The notes under the pieces were generated by a model, which saw only the letters and a program-made list of their open reading frames with translations, did not search any database and was not told the origin of the DNA. Source: Noviherbaspirillum malthae (GTDB lineage: Bacteria > Pseudomonadota > Gammaproteobacteria > Burkholderiales > Burkholderiaceae_D). From it: a stretch of DNA of 64,000 bases. Below are positions 43,489-52,807 of the stretch, piece by piece. Made by a program: the position numbers and the translations under genes. Location of the stretch: contig NZ_JACYXF010000019.1 in assembly GCF_015352985.1 (NCBI RefSeq), positions 1 through 64,000 of the forward strand, given 5' to 3'. How positions within the stretch are numbered: the stretch's first letter is position 1; the number at the start of each line of letters is the position of its first letter.

Positions 43489-44508
43489 ATGCTTTGCTAC
43501 TTTGCTTTCGGCAAATCCAGATTCGCGCCGCCAGCCATTATCCATATGCATGTTCCACCGCAACTCCAAGCAATGCACGAAGCGGAAGCCGCACTGGTTG
43601 AACTCGGCCGTTTCCTGAAGGCCGAGGGATATCGATTTACCACGGTGTCGCCATTGACGCATTCGCGCGTGAATGCAAGAAAAGGCAATGAATGCGCGAC
43701 TGACCTCGAAGGGATTTTCGGCTGGAGCCGGCCGTTTGACATAGCCGCAGTTCCGGAGGACTTGTGCCTCCGTATGCGAAATGCCGGCGTTCTCGTCCGG
43801 GAAGGCAGCATGTACCGCAGCCTTGTACGGGCGTCCACCCTGGGCGGTCAGCTGTTCTTTCATTCCGCCTATCCGACGGCGGAGGTCGACGCCGTCTTCT
43901 TCGGGCCTGATACCTACCGTTTTGTGAATGCAGTCGAACAGTACCTTGCCGGTCTGCGGACACCGGTCCGTCGTGCCGTTGACATCGGTTGCGGCGGCGG
44001 ACCCGGCGCGATATCGATTGCCTCTCTCCGGACTTCTGCCGAGGTATATGCCGTCGATATCAATCCCAAGGCGATTCGTTTTGCCGAGGCCAACAGCAGG
44101 CTCGCCGGAACGCAAGGCGTGCACGCGATGCAAGGCGATTTGCTGAATGATATCGAAGGCACGTTCGATCTTGTCGTTGCCAATCCGCCTTATCTTATCG
44201 ATGCGGATCAGCGTACCTATCGGCATGGAGCCGGAAGCCTCGGCGAGGGCTTGTCTCTTGCCATTGTGGACGCTGCAGTGAAGCGCTTGAGTGATGAGGG
44301 AAGCCTGCTGCTGTATACCGGCGTGGCGATCGTGAACGGGAGGGATAGCTTTCGCGATGCGATCGAGGAGAAATTCAAGGATTCGCGGATGCGGTGGGAG
44401 TATAGGGAGATTGATCCCGATATTTTTGGTGAAGAGCTGATGCATGAGCCTTATACGCAGGCTGACCGGATTGCTGCGGTGGTGCTGGCGGCAACGAAGG
44501 AAGGATGA
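43489..44508 (+). CDS. Class I SAM-dependent methyltransferase (PrmC/HemK-like NPPY type)
   Basis: About 339 aa. The Rossmann core has motif I AVDIGCGGGPGAI, acidic VYAVDINP and the NPPY motif in VVANPPYLIDAD, which marks N-methylation of Gln, Asn or adenine amide/amino groups. The N-terminal 170 residues form a separate helical domain (ALVELGRFLKAEGY, RMRNAGVLVREG) found in similar small-molecule or protein methyltransferases. The start is uncertain: GTG 43450, ATG 43489 and ATG 43546 are all in frame without a strong ribosome-binding site. The substrate is unknown. Confidence 0.75.
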   Translation: MLCYFAFGKSRFAPPAIIHMHVPPQLQAMHEAEAALVELGRFLKAEGYRFTTVSPLTHSRVNARKGNECATDLEGIFGWSRPFDIAAVPEDLCLRMRNAGVLVREGSMYRSLVRASTLGGQLFFHSAYPTAEVDAVFFGPDTYRFVNAVEQYLAGLRTPVRRAVDIGCGGGPGAISIASLRTSAEVYAVDINPKAIRFAEANSRLAGTQGVHAMQGDLLNDIEGTFDLVVANPPYLIDADQRTYRHGAGSLGEGLSLAIVDAAVKRLSDEGSLLLYTGVAIVNGRDSFRDAIEEKFKDSRMRWEYREIDPDIFGEELMHEPYTQADRIAAVVLAATKEG

Positions 44509-44664
44509 GGTGTGGATGCCGTTAGGCTATCAGGAAGGTGTTGCGCTTTGGGGATGGACGTTAGTGCTTGTTAATGCTTCTTTCTTCGGTAGTTGCCTCG
44601 GATTGCCCGCGTTTCTGCAGCATGCGCAAATGGCGTGCGAAGACCTCAGTCGCTCATGCTGCCG

Positions 44665-44781
44665 CCCTCACCCCTGACCCCCGCTCCGCGCCCCACGGAT
44701 CGACTTGTAAGCCGATCCGGCTACGGCCGCGCAAACCATGGTTTGCGAAACCCTGCCTTCTCCCCGCTTGCGGGAGAGGGG
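44665..44781. repeat. Multi-hairpin intergenic repeat (copy 2 of a similar class)
   Basis: A CCCTCACCCCTGAC start and a CTTCTCCCCGCTTGCGGGAGAGGGG end enclose a perfect 18-bp palindrome (CGCAAACC / GGTTTGCG around AT) at 44729-44746 and a GGATCG..CGATCC pair near 44697-44718. It lies between the methyltransferase and the convergent diiron-protein gene and could serve as a terminator. Confidence 0.65.
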
Positions 44782-44832
44782 AAATAAGATGACCGCTGGC
44801 GACATTGTCTTTGCGGCATTGATTATGATGCC

Positions 44833-46308
44833 TCACGTGTAAAACATGCGATTGAAAATGCGCGTGGCCATCATGCCGGCCGACGTATGGTGGACCGCCG
44901 GCGACAACAGCTCGACGAGGCGCGACATGATTTTCCTGCGGTCCTTCAATGCGGCGATTTCGGCTTCGAGCAGGCGCAGATCGGCGTTGAAGTCGTCGTG
45001 GTCGTTGGCTGCGCGGTTTCTTGCCTGCTGGGTGCGGAACACGCCGCGCGCCATGTAGGTCGGACGGCTCCGGCCCGCAGTGTCGGCCGCTGCTTCCAGC
45101 ATGCGTTGCTTGGCCCTGAAGCTTGGCTGGCGCGGCAACGTCGCTCCTGCCTGGGCGGCATCGCCTGCAATCCAGTCGCGGATGAGCTGCTGCTCATAGC
45201 CGGTAAAGACACCGAACATCTCGGCGCGTTCGCCGCTGATCAGCTTCCAGAAGCGGCTGTTCTCCGGGGCTTCGTGCCGCTTTATCCAGCCGGCGTCTTC
45301 CAGCGCCGCAAGGAAGTCCGGCATGCGCTCCGGTTCCGCCAGCCAGTCGCTGACGGTGCGTCCGCCGACGCGGCAGTAGTCCGAATGCACGGCCGCTCCA
45401 ACCTTAGCCTTGGCGCGGAAGGTCGACAGCAGCGCCTGCGTGATGTCGAATGACTTGATCGCTGTCAGCGTGTTGATGCCAATCTCGTTCAGCTTGTATC
45501 CGTTGATCACGCGGCGCAGGAATTCGGCGCGGTCGCCTGCTTGCGGCATGGCGTCGAACACGGCTTTCAAGGCCTTTTGCGCATGGCCGGTGGATGCGTT
45601 GTCCACCGTGACGTGCAAGGTGAAGTAGTAGGGATCGATGCCGAGTTCATTAAGCTCGTAAGCGGTGATCAGCAGATGCAGGGGAAGCTGTTCATAGCCG
45701 AGATTGAAGCCGATCACCTCGGGTAGGAAATCGGCCGCGTGATGGGCCAGGCACAGCTGTATGGTGCCCTGCGTGAAATAGGCTTCGTCCAATTGCGGCC
45801 AATGCGTGCATCCGTGCTTTTCCAGCAGCTTGCGGTACAGAACCACATGGTTCTTGTCCGGAAGTCCTTCGCCGAGTTCTTCCAGATAGATGCGGATCAG
45901 GTCGCCGAATCGCGGATCATCCCAGCGCTGCAATACGCCGTAAAGCCAGGAGCCGTCGACCAGCTTGGTGGGTGCGACCGCGTTCAGGAAGTACAGTGCG
46001 TGCGATACATTGCCGAAGTAACGCCGCCCCTGGCCTGACCGGCGGCCATGCAGATAGTCGCGATACTGCTGCGAGGCTTGTGCGGCGCCGTTTTCCATCC
46101 AGTCATGCCACTCTTCCATGCGGTCCGGAAGGTCGCACGGCAAGCCCTCGGTCTCCTTCAGTTTGTTCTGCAGAAAATCTCGGCTGCGTTCGAGTGCTTC
46201 TTGGGTAGGTCCATGCTCGGCGTTCAGTTCAAAGTAAAGACTCTTGGCATCCGGGGCGAGGGTTTCATGAATTGCTGCAGTTGGACTTGTTGAGAGTAAT
46301 GATCGCAT
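44833..46308 (-). CDS. Iron-containing redox enzyme (haem-oxygenase-like diiron oxidase superfamily)
   Basis: 491 aa, soluble and all-helical. The centre matches the iron-containing redox enzyme family: ADFLPEVIGFNLGYEQLPLH, then HVTVDNASTGHAQKAL. Candidate iron ligands are E143/E144, H154, E197, H232 and D236, the spread expected for haem-oxygenase-like diiron oxidases such as CADD or SznF-type enzymes. Those use O2 for oxidation or carbon-carbon or carbon-nitrogen bond cleavage in small-molecule synthesis. The N- and C-terminal extensions are long. It stands alone, convergent with the methyltransferase gene across the repeat; no biosynthetic partner is clear. Confidence 0.8.
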   Translation of the reverse strand: MRSLLSTSPTAAIHETLAPDAKSLYFELNAEHGPTQEALERSRDFLQNKLKETEGLPCDLPDRMEEWHDWMENGAAQASQQYRDYLHGRRSGQGRRYFGNVSHALYFLNAVAPTKLVDGSWLYGVLQRWDDPRFGDLIRIYLEELGEGLPDKNHVVLYRKLLEKHGCTHWPQLDEAYFTQGTIQLCLAHHAADFLPEVIGFNLGYEQLPLHLLITAYELNELGIDPYYFTLHVTVDNASTGHAQKALKAVFDAMPQAGDRAEFLRRVINGYKLNEIGINTLTAIKSFDITQALLSTFRAKAKVGAAVHSDYCRVGGRTVSDWLAEPERMPDFLAALEDAGWIKRHEAPENSRFWKLISGERAEMFGVFTGYEQQLIRDWIAGDAAQAGATLPRQPSFRAKQRMLEAAADTAGRSRPTYMARGVFRTQQARNRAANDHDDFNADLRLLEAEIAALKDRRKIMSRLVELLSPAVHHTSAGMMATRIFNRMFYT

Positions 46309-46859
46309 GACAGATTCGGAAAGACCGTATGTTTAAATTGTTATGGCCTTTAATGCATTCTCCATGCCAGCACTCTGGAAATTGTATGGGAGGAAAATCT
46401 CCCTCCTTAACGTGTCTAGGACAACGTCTTTTCCGGAATTTGCTGGCGTGCGTGCAGCGGCCCGATTTGCCGTACCGATTCTTTATGCATTCGAGCGGTA
46501 AAAAATACATTGAGGATTTCGTTAATAAAACTTTGCATAAGAGAAGCAGCAGGTTCTCGTTGCTCTACCGTTTCCTGTTCTCCAAGCCCTCGACATTTCT
46601 CCTCGAGCCACGACGATCCTGATAATGGCGATTCTCCTGTGCAGCATTGAAAGATTTCATTGCAGCTATCCGTCGAAAACGGGAGCTCTATTGAAGTAGC
46701 AAGCCAATCCCTTTCACCGGCTTGACGGATGGGTGCTTCTCGCCCAAGATTGTCATTTGGAAAATAATGAGCGCCTCGGTGAGCGTCGGCTCCGGAGACA
46801 TGACTGCCGCAGTGTTCACAGCGGCCTTGCCTTCATCATCCGCGGCATGAAGGACTACG
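46309..46859. other. Intergenic stretch before the LysR regulator
   Basis: About 550 bases, somewhat AT-richer than average, with no convincing gene. It contains the divergent promoters of the diiron-protein gene (leftward) and the LysR gene (rightward). No clear T-N11-A LysR box was assigned by eye. Confidence 0.45.
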
Positions 46860-47819
46860 ATGAACCTACGCTTTCTGGAAACATTCGTCTGGCTCGCCAG
46901 AATACGCAATTTCCGTTTGACGGCGGAAAAGCTTCATACCACGCAGGCGGCCGTGTCCAGCCGCATCGCCACGCTTGAGCAGGAGCTCGGCGTGCGCCTG
47001 TTCAACCGGGCGGACAGGGAAGTGACCCTCACGCTGGAGGGCAGCAAGGCGCTGCTGTACGCCGAACGCCTGGTGAACACGACCCAGGAAATGCTCGAGA
47101 ACATGAAAGACCCGGCGCTCTACACCGGGGTGGTGCGCATCGGCGTGATCGAGTCCATCATCCATTCCTGGTTTCCCGACCTGATGACCCGCATCCATCG
47201 CGCCTATCCGCAGCTGGAAGTGGAGCTTGCCGGAGACACGACGATCAAGCTGATCGAGCAATTCAACAAGGGGCACCTCGATGTCATTCTGCAGACCGAC
47301 CCGGTGTTCGAGACCAATGTGCAGAACCTGCCGCTGTGCGATTTCCCGATGCGCTGGTTCGGCGCCACCGGATTGAATCTTCATGGCGATGTGCTGACCC
47401 TGGCCGATATCGCCACGTTTCCCATCCTGAGCTTTTCCCGCAATTCAGGGCCCCACAGGTATCTGGAACGGCTGTTCAAGGACAAGATCGAGAAGCCGGT
47501 CAGGATCAACTGCATGACGTCGGTCTCGGCGATGGTGCGGCTCGTCGTGGACGGCTTCGGCGTGGCGATGCTTCCTCCCGCGATCGTGCAGCAGGAGCTG
47601 GCCAGCGGGCAGGTCTCCATCCTGAGCATCGACAGCGAGATGCCCAACATGTCGCTCGTCTGCTCCTACCGTTCTCGTCCGGAAACGCGGCTGTTCCAGC
47701 AGATTGCTGTTGCAGCGCAGCAAAGCGCGCAGGACTTCGCCCGCTCCCTGCCCAGGGAAGTGGCGCGCATGCCGTCCTCGGAGGTGCCCGGCGATCCGTG
47801 GGCCATTGCAAGGCCATAA
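46860..47819 (+). CDS. LysR-family transcriptional regulator
   Basis: 319 aa. The N-terminal helix-turn-helix (LRFLETFVWLARIRNFRLTA, TTQAAVSSRIATLEQELGVRLFNR) is followed by a substrate-binding domain from about residue 90 (VRIGVIESIIHSWFPDLM, ILQTDPVF, MLPPAIVQQEL). It lies 95 bases upstream of, and in the same direction as, the TRAP/amidase genes, so it is the likely regulator of that operon, with a small-molecule inducer from the pathway. Confidence 0.93.
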   Translation: MNLRFLETFVWLARIRNFRLTAEKLHTTQAAVSSRIATLEQELGVRLFNRADREVTLTLEGSKALLYAERLVNTTQEMLENMKDPALYTGVVRIGVIESIIHSWFPDLMTRIHRAYPQLEVELAGDTTIKLIEQFNKGHLDVILQTDPVFETNVQNLPLCDFPMRWFGATGLNLHGDVLTLADIATFPILSFSRNSGPHRYLERLFKDKIEKPVRINCMTSVSAMVRLVVDGFGVAMLPPAIVQQELASGQVSILSIDSEMPNMSLVCSYRSRPETRLFQQIAVAAQQSAQDFARSLPREVARMPSSEVPGDPWAIARP

Positions 47820-47914
47820 ACTTAATTGATCGGTAACTGCAAAAATTTATTGTTGGATTTTGACGGTGCGTCGGGGCCAGAATAGCTGATCGCTAACACG
47901 ACGACTGGCTTCTC

Positions 47915-48562
47915 ATGAACGCTGACAAGGAACGTGGGCTGCTCTGCATCTGGACCGATATCGACCCAGAGCACGAGCTGGACTTCAATCGCTGGTATGA
48001 CCGTGAGCACATGCAGGAGCGTGTCGCAATTCCCGGCTTTCAAAGTGCACGCCGTTTTGCCGCAGCAGGCAACTGCCCGAGACCCTATCTGGCGCTGTAC
48101 TACACGGACGGCATCGATACCTTCCATTCCGACGCCTACCGGACCGCATTTGCAAACCAGACCGCCTGGTCGCTCGAGAACTTCAAGCGCATGCGCGGCA
48201 CGCAGCGGCGCGTCGGCCGCCTGAGCCTCGAGCAGGGTGAAGGCGAGGGCGGAGCGCTTGCGCTGTTCGTGGTGCCGGAAGATGCGCTCAAGCAGCCCGG
48301 CGTGAAGGACCAGCTGCGGCAGCGGCTGACCGGTGTGACCGGCGAGGATCACGTCATACGTGCCACGCTGCTCGAAACCGATACTGCCCTGTCCACGCCG
48401 GTGACCGCGGATGCGAAGCCCGCGCCCGCCGATGCCCTCGTGATGATCGAGGCCACGCGGGCAGAGGTCGCGCAGCAGCATGCCCAAGCTTTGTCCCAAT
48501 CCCTGGGCCTGCCCTCGGAAGAAGTCTATTCGTTCCAGTCGCTCTGGCGCCTGGCTTCCTGA
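47915..48562 (+). CDS. Dimeric alpha/beta-barrel-like protein of unknown function
   Basis: 215 aa, cytosolic. Two repeats of a ferredoxin-like fold are suggested: GLLCIWTDIDPEHELDFNRW with DREHMQERVAIPGFQSARRF in the first half, and ALALFVVPEDALKQPGV then ADALVMIEATRAEVAQQHAQ in the second. The W-Y-D-R-E-H-M pattern is common in EthD-like and other stress-response barrels that act on aromatic or reactive substrates. It is the first gene after the LysR regulator and 19 bases before dctP. The specific function is unknown. Confidence 0.7.
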   Translation: MNADKERGLLCIWTDIDPEHELDFNRWYDREHMQERVAIPGFQSARRFAAAGNCPRPYLALYYTDGIDTFHSDAYRTAFANQTAWSLENFKRMRGTQRRVGRLSLEQGEGEGGALALFVVPEDALKQPGVKDQLRQRLTGVTGEDHVIRATLLETDTALSTPVTADAKPAPADALVMIEATRAEVAQQHAQALSQSLGLPSEEVYSFQSLWRLAS

Positions 48563-48581
48563 ACTTTCTGGAGAAAGACTC

Positions 48582-49565
48582 ATGACCCTGCACCGCCGCT
48601 GTTTTCTTACAGGCATCGCCGCCCTGAGCCTGGGCCTCGGCCTGTCCTCGGCCCATGCCGCCGAGCGCTGGAATTTTTCCGTCGAGCAGCCGGATGGAAA
48701 CTACATCACGACGGTCGCCCGCGACTTCGCAGCCGATGTCGCCAAGGCCACCAACGGTGAGCTCGACATCAAGATTCATTCGAACTCGGTATTGTTCAAG
48801 CGCGCCGATCTCAAGCGCGCGGTGCAGACCGGTCAGGTGCCGCTCGGCGACGTATTGATCTCGGTGCTGGGCAATGAAGACGCCATCTTCGAAGTCGATG
48901 CGGTGCCGCTGCTGGCACGCGACTTCGACAGCGCCTGGAAGCTGTGGCAGGCAAGCCGCGCCCAGATGGAAGCCCGCCTGCAGAAGCAGGGCATCAAGCT
49001 GCTCTACAGCGTGCCATGGCCGCCCCAGGGCATCTACACCAAGGTGCCGGTCAAGCAGATGTCCGACTTCAAGGGCATGAAATTCCGTGCCTACAATGCC
49101 GCTACTTCCCGCCTGGTGGAGCTGATGGGCGCCTCGCCGACCACGGTCAATTCCGGCGACGTGCCGCAGGCCTTCGGCACCGGCCTGATCGAAGCGATGA
49201 TTACCTCGCCCGCCACCGGCGTCGATTCCCAGGCATGGGATTTTTCCAAGTATTACTACGACGTGCAGGCCTTCATCCCGAAGAACGTGGTCATGGTGAA
49301 CGCACGTGCCTTCGGCAGGCTGCCGGAGGCTTCCCAGAAGGCGGTGCTGGCCGCCGCCGAACGCGCCGAGAAAAAGGGTTGGGAGCTGGGCCGCAGCAAG
49401 ACCAGCGAGCTGACGCAGACCCTGGCCAAGAACGGCATGGTGGTCGGACCGACGCCGGCGGCACTGCAGCCGGACCTGGCGAAGATCGGCGCGGTGATGG
49501 CCGAGGAATGGCTGAAGAAGGCCGGCCCTGACGGCAAGGCGGTACTTGACAAGGCCAAGCCCTGA
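48582..49565 (+). CDS. dctP: TRAP transporter substrate-binding protein
   Basis: 327 aa. The signal peptide (HRRCFLTGIAALSLGLGLSSAHAA) contains a twin arginine, so either Sec or Tat export is possible. The mature protein has the DctP-family ligand Arg-type segment FKGMKFRAYNAATSRLVELM and the surrounding GDVPQAFGTGLIEAMITSP and VVMVNARAFGRL motifs. It captures an organic acid in the periplasm for the DctQ-DctM permease encoded just downstream. GGAGAAAGACTC precedes the start at 48582; the dctQ gene begins two bases after its stop. Confidence 0.93.
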   Translation: MTLHRRCFLTGIAALSLGLGLSSAHAAERWNFSVEQPDGNYITTVARDFAADVAKATNGELDIKIHSNSVLFKRADLKRAVQTGQVPLGDVLISVLGNEDAIFEVDAVPLLARDFDSAWKLWQASRAQMEARLQKQGIKLLYSVPWPPQGIYTKVPVKQMSDFKGMKFRAYNAATSRLVELMGASPTTVNSGDVPQAFGTGLIEAMITSPATGVDSQAWDFSKYYYDVQAFIPKNVVMVNARAFGRLPEASQKAVLAAAERAEKKGWELGRSKTSELTQTLAKNGMVVGPTPAALQPDLAKIGAVMAEEWLKKAGPDGKAVLDKAKP

Positions 49566-49567
49566 AG

Positions 49568-50071
49568 ATGGCCTTCCTGCACCGCTTATACCGGCTTTCC
49601 GGGCTGCTGTCGGCGACCGCGCTGGTCCTGATCTGCATGCTCATCATCGCGCAGGTCGTGGCCCGCAACCTGGGCTCGACCGTGCGCGACGCCGAGGAGT
49701 TTGCCGCATGGGCCATGGCCGCCGCCGGCTTTCTCGGTTTGCCGTATGCGCTGCACTGCGGCTCGCATATCCGGGTGCAGGTGGTCATGCGCTTCATCCC
49801 CGAGTCGCTCCATCATCCGCTCGAGGTCCTGGTGTCGCTCATCGGCCTGCTGCTCGCAGCCTATCTGGCCTGGCACTGCACCGCCTTCGTGATCGAAAGC
49901 TACCGTTTCAACGAGGTGTCGCAAGGCCTGATCGCGGTGCCGATGTGGATGCCCCAGCTGCCGATGGTCATCGGCACCATCCTGCTGGTGCTCGCTTTCG
50001 GCGAGCGGCTGGTGCGCGTGCTGCGGCATGAGAATTTCGAAATCGGCGAAGGCGAAGCGAGGAGCGAATAA
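49568..50071 (+). CDS. dctQ: TRAP transporter small permease subunit
   Basis: 167 aa with four membrane helices (LLSATALVLICMLIIAQVVA, FAAWAMAAAGFLGLPYAL, LEVLVSLIGLLLAAYLAW and MVIGTILLVLAFGERLV). The R-D-A-E-E-F motif after the first helix and the H-I-R-V segment are the DctQ signature. It joins DctM in the sodium-driven membrane complex. Start and stop interlock with its neighbours: two bases after dctP and overlapping dctM by one base (TAATG). Confidence 0.92.
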   Translation: MAFLHRLYRLSGLLSATALVLICMLIIAQVVARNLGSTVRDAEEFAAWAMAAAGFLGLPYALHCGSHIRVQVVMRFIPESLHHPLEVLVSLIGLLLAAYLAWHCTAFVIESYRFNEVSQGLIAVPMWMPQLPMVIGTILLVLAFGERLVRVLRHENFEIGEGEARSE

Positions 50072-51375
50072 TGGATATGGTGTGGCTCGCAATAATTCTC
50101 GGAGGCGCGCTTGTGCTGCTTCTCGGAATGGGCGTCTGGATCGCGCCGGCGCTGATTGCCGTCGGCATCATCGGCATGGAGTTCTTCGCCGGTGCGCCCG
50201 GCGGTTCCATCCTCGCCACCAACAGCTGGGCGTCGAGCGCCAGCTGGACCATGACGGCATTGCCGCTGTTCATCTGGATGGGCGAGATCCTGTTTCGCAC
50301 CAAGCTCTCCGAAGACATGTTCGCGGGGCTGGCGCCGTGGGTCGACAGGCTGCCCGGCCGCCTGCTGCATGTCAATGTGCTCGGCTGCGGCATTTTCGCC
50401 GCGGTCAGCGGATCCTCCGCCGCAACGGCGGCGACCATCGGCCGCATTTCCCTGCCCGAACTCAAGTCGCGCGGTTATCCCGAGGCGATTTCCATCGGCT
50501 CGCTGGCCGGCTCGGGCACACTGGGTCTGCTGATTCCGCCTTCGATCATCATGATCGTGTACGGCGTCGCCGCGCAGATCTCGGTTGCCCGGCTGTTCAT
50601 CGCCGGCGTGCTGCCCGGGCTGCTTCTGATGGCGCTGTTCTCGGGGTACATCGTTCTCTGGGCTGCGATGAACAAGGAGCGGATTCCCGTCGCCGCCATG
50701 GCGATGAGCTTCGGCCAGAAGCTTCATGCGTCGCGAAGCCTGATTCCGGTAGTGCTGCTCATCATCGGTGTCATCGGTTCCATCTATGCCGGGTTTGCAA
50801 CCGCCACCGAGGCCGCCGCCATCGGCGTGGTGGGTGCGCTACTGATCGCGGCCCTGTCGGGCATGCTGACGCGCGCCACGTTTGTCGACAGCCTGCTCGG
50901 CGCGGTCCGCACCTCGACGATGATCTTCTTCATCCTGCTGGGAGCAGCCTACCTGACTTCGGCCATGAGCTTCACCGGCCTGCCGGCAGCCCTTGCGAAC
51001 TGGATCGCCGGCATCGGCATGCCAGCCTGGGCGCTGCTGACGGCGCTGACTTTGTTCTTCATCGTGCTGGGCTGCTTCCTCGATGGCATTTCCATCGTAC
51101 TGCTGACCACGTCGGTGATCATGCCGGCGGTCCAGGCCGCCGGCATCGACCTGCTCTGGTTCGGCATTTACATCGTGATCGTGGTCGAGATGGCGCAGGT
51201 CACGCCGCCCGTGGGATTCAACCTCTTCGTCGTGCAAGGCATGACCGGAAAGGACATCTTCACGGTGGCCAAGGCCGCATTTCCTTTCTTCGTGCTGATG
51301 GTCGTCGCGGTCGTGCTGATCACGATGTTCCCTCAGATCGTGCTGAGTCTGCCGAGCGCCATGGTGGCGCGCTGA
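50071..51375 (+). CDS. dctM: TRAP transporter large permease subunit
   Basis: 434 aa with about 12 membrane segments. It carries the DctM signature GSSAATAATIG with LAGSGTLGLLIPPSIIMIVYG, the second-half equivalent CFLDGISIVLLTTSVIMP, and EMAQVTPPVGFNLFVVQGMT. It is the transport channel of the TRAP system (substrate import coupled to Na+ in characterised relatives). The operon order P-Q-M and the tight spacing indicate one transcript. Confidence 0.95.
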   Translation: MDMVWLAIILGGALVLLLGMGVWIAPALIAVGIIGMEFFAGAPGGSILATNSWASSASWTMTALPLFIWMGEILFRTKLSEDMFAGLAPWVDRLPGRLLHVNVLGCGIFAAVSGSSAATAATIGRISLPELKSRGYPEAISIGSLAGSGTLGLLIPPSIIMIVYGVAAQISVARLFIAGVLPGLLLMALFSGYIVLWAAMNKERIPVAAMAMSFGQKLHASRSLIPVVLLIIGVIGSIYAGFATATEAAAIGVVGALLIAALSGMLTRATFVDSLLGAVRTSTMIFFILLGAAYLTSAMSFTGLPAALANWIAGIGMPAWALLTALTLFFIVLGCFLDGISIVLLTTSVIMPAVQAAGIDLLWFGIYIVIVVEMAQVTPPVGFNLFVVQGMTGKDIFTVAKAAFPFFVLMVVAVVLITMFPQIVLSLPSAMVAR

Positions 51376-51396
51376 ACCTGTTGACGAAAGCGATTC

Positions 51397-52761
51397 ATGT
51401 CTCTTCCTCCCAATACACTGGATTACTGGCGTGCCGAACTCGACGGCGGCCGCGTCAGCAGCCGGGAACTGACCGAGCTGGCGCTGCAGGCGGCGCTGAA
51501 CTCCTGCGAGGCGCAGGCCACCTTCATTGCCGTGCATGCCACCGCGGCGCGCGCGACGGCCGACGCCATCGACACGATGCGCGCCGCCGGCGTGCCGTTG
51601 CCGGTGCTGGCCGGCATTCCCATATCGGTCAAGGACCTCTTCGATGAAGCGGGGCAGGTCACGCGGGCAGGTTCGCGGGTGAGGAATGACGCCGCTCCCG
51701 CGCGGCAGGACAGCATTGTCGTGGAAAGGCTGAGGCGGGCCGGAGCGGTGATCATCGGCCGCACCAACATGACCGAGTTCGCGTATTCCGGCCTGGGCCT
51801 GAACCCGCACTACGGCACGCCGCGCAATCCCTGGGACCGCGAGACCGGACGCATCCCCGGCGGTTCGTCGTCGGGTGCGGCGATATCGGTCGTCGAGGGC
51901 GCGGCGGTTGCCGCCATCGGCACCGATACCGGCGGCTCGGTGCGCATTCCTTCCGCGCTCTGCGGGCTGACCGGGTTCAAGCCCACTGCCAGCCGCGTGC
52001 CCGGCGACGGCGTGCTGCCGCTGTCCACCAGCCTCGATTCCAGCGGACCTCTTGCGCACAGCGTCGCATGTTGCGCCCGCATCGACGCAGTACTGTCTGG
52101 CGCATCCCGCGAAGACCTGCGCCCGGCCGAACTTGCCCATCATCGATTTGCGATACCGCGCACACTGGCGTTCGACGGCATCGATGCCGCAGTATCGGCG
52201 GCGTTCGAGGCGGCCTGCGCAAGCCTGTCGAAGGCAGGGGCCAGCCTGGTCGAGATCGACGTTCCCGAGTTTGCCGAACTTGCGCATATCAACCGGCAAG
52301 GTGGCTTCATCGCTGCCGAGTCCTGGGCGTGGCATGAGCAAATGCTTGGCGAACGTGAAGCGGAATACGATCCCCGCGTCGCGGTGCGAATCCGCAGGGG
52401 TGCTGCGATGAGCGCCGCGGATTACATCACGCTGCTCGGCGAACGCAAGCGCTGGAGCGCAGGCGTAGGCAAGCGGCTGGCGGAAGCCGGATGCGACGCG
52501 TTCCTGATGCCGACGGTACCGGTGGTCGCACCGCCGATTGCCGCATTGCGCGACAGCGACGAATTATTTACCTCGACCAATCTGCTCATGCTGCGCAATC
52601 CAACGCTGATCAACTTTGTCGACGGCTGCGCATTGAGCCTGCCTTGCCACAAGCCCGGCGATGCGCCGGTGGGGCTGATGGTTGCCGGTTTAAATGGGCA
52701 AGACGAGCAGATACTGGCGCTTGGTGCAGCGGTGGAGGCTGCGCTTCTGCAGGCGGTCTGA
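51397..52761 (+). CDS. Amidase signature-family hydrolase
   Basis: 454 aa, cytosolic. The Ser-cisSer-Lys triad is visible: Lys79 in ISVKDLFD, the cis-Ser region in IPGGSSSGAA (155-160) and nucleophile Ser181 in TDTGGSVRIPS. The body follows GatA/amidase-type sequences (LAGIPISVKD, RTNMTEFAYSGLGLNPHYGTP, LTGFKPTASRVP). It hydrolyses a C-N bond in the imported compound or a downstream intermediate. It begins 21 bases after dctM. The specific substrate cannot be read. Confidence 0.92.
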   Translation: MSLPPNTLDYWRAELDGGRVSSRELTELALQAALNSCEAQATFIAVHATAARATADAIDTMRAAGVPLPVLAGIPISVKDLFDEAGQVTRAGSRVRNDAAPARQDSIVVERLRRAGAVIIGRTNMTEFAYSGLGLNPHYGTPRNPWDRETGRIPGGSSSGAAISVVEGAAVAAIGTDTGGSVRIPSALCGLTGFKPTASRVPGDGVLPLSTSLDSSGPLAHSVACCARIDAVLSGASREDLRPAELAHHRFAIPRTLAFDGIDAAVSAAFEAACASLSKAGASLVEIDVPEFAELAHINRQGGFIAAESWAWHEQMLGEREAEYDPRVAVRIRRGAAMSAADYITLLGERKRWSAGVGKRLAEAGCDAFLMPTVPVVAPPIAALRDSDELFTSTNLLMLRNPTLINFVDGCALSLPCHKPGDAPVGLMVAGLNGQDEQILALGAAVEAALLQAV

Positions 52762-52807
52762 ATGGAAAGGTTGGGGCAGGTGAAACACGTACGCCGCTAA
52801 ACCTCTA

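Noticed and set aside
50839-52341. A 500-residue open frame opposite dctM and the amidase gene
   Set aside because: Spans two real genes on the other strand and has shadow-like composition.
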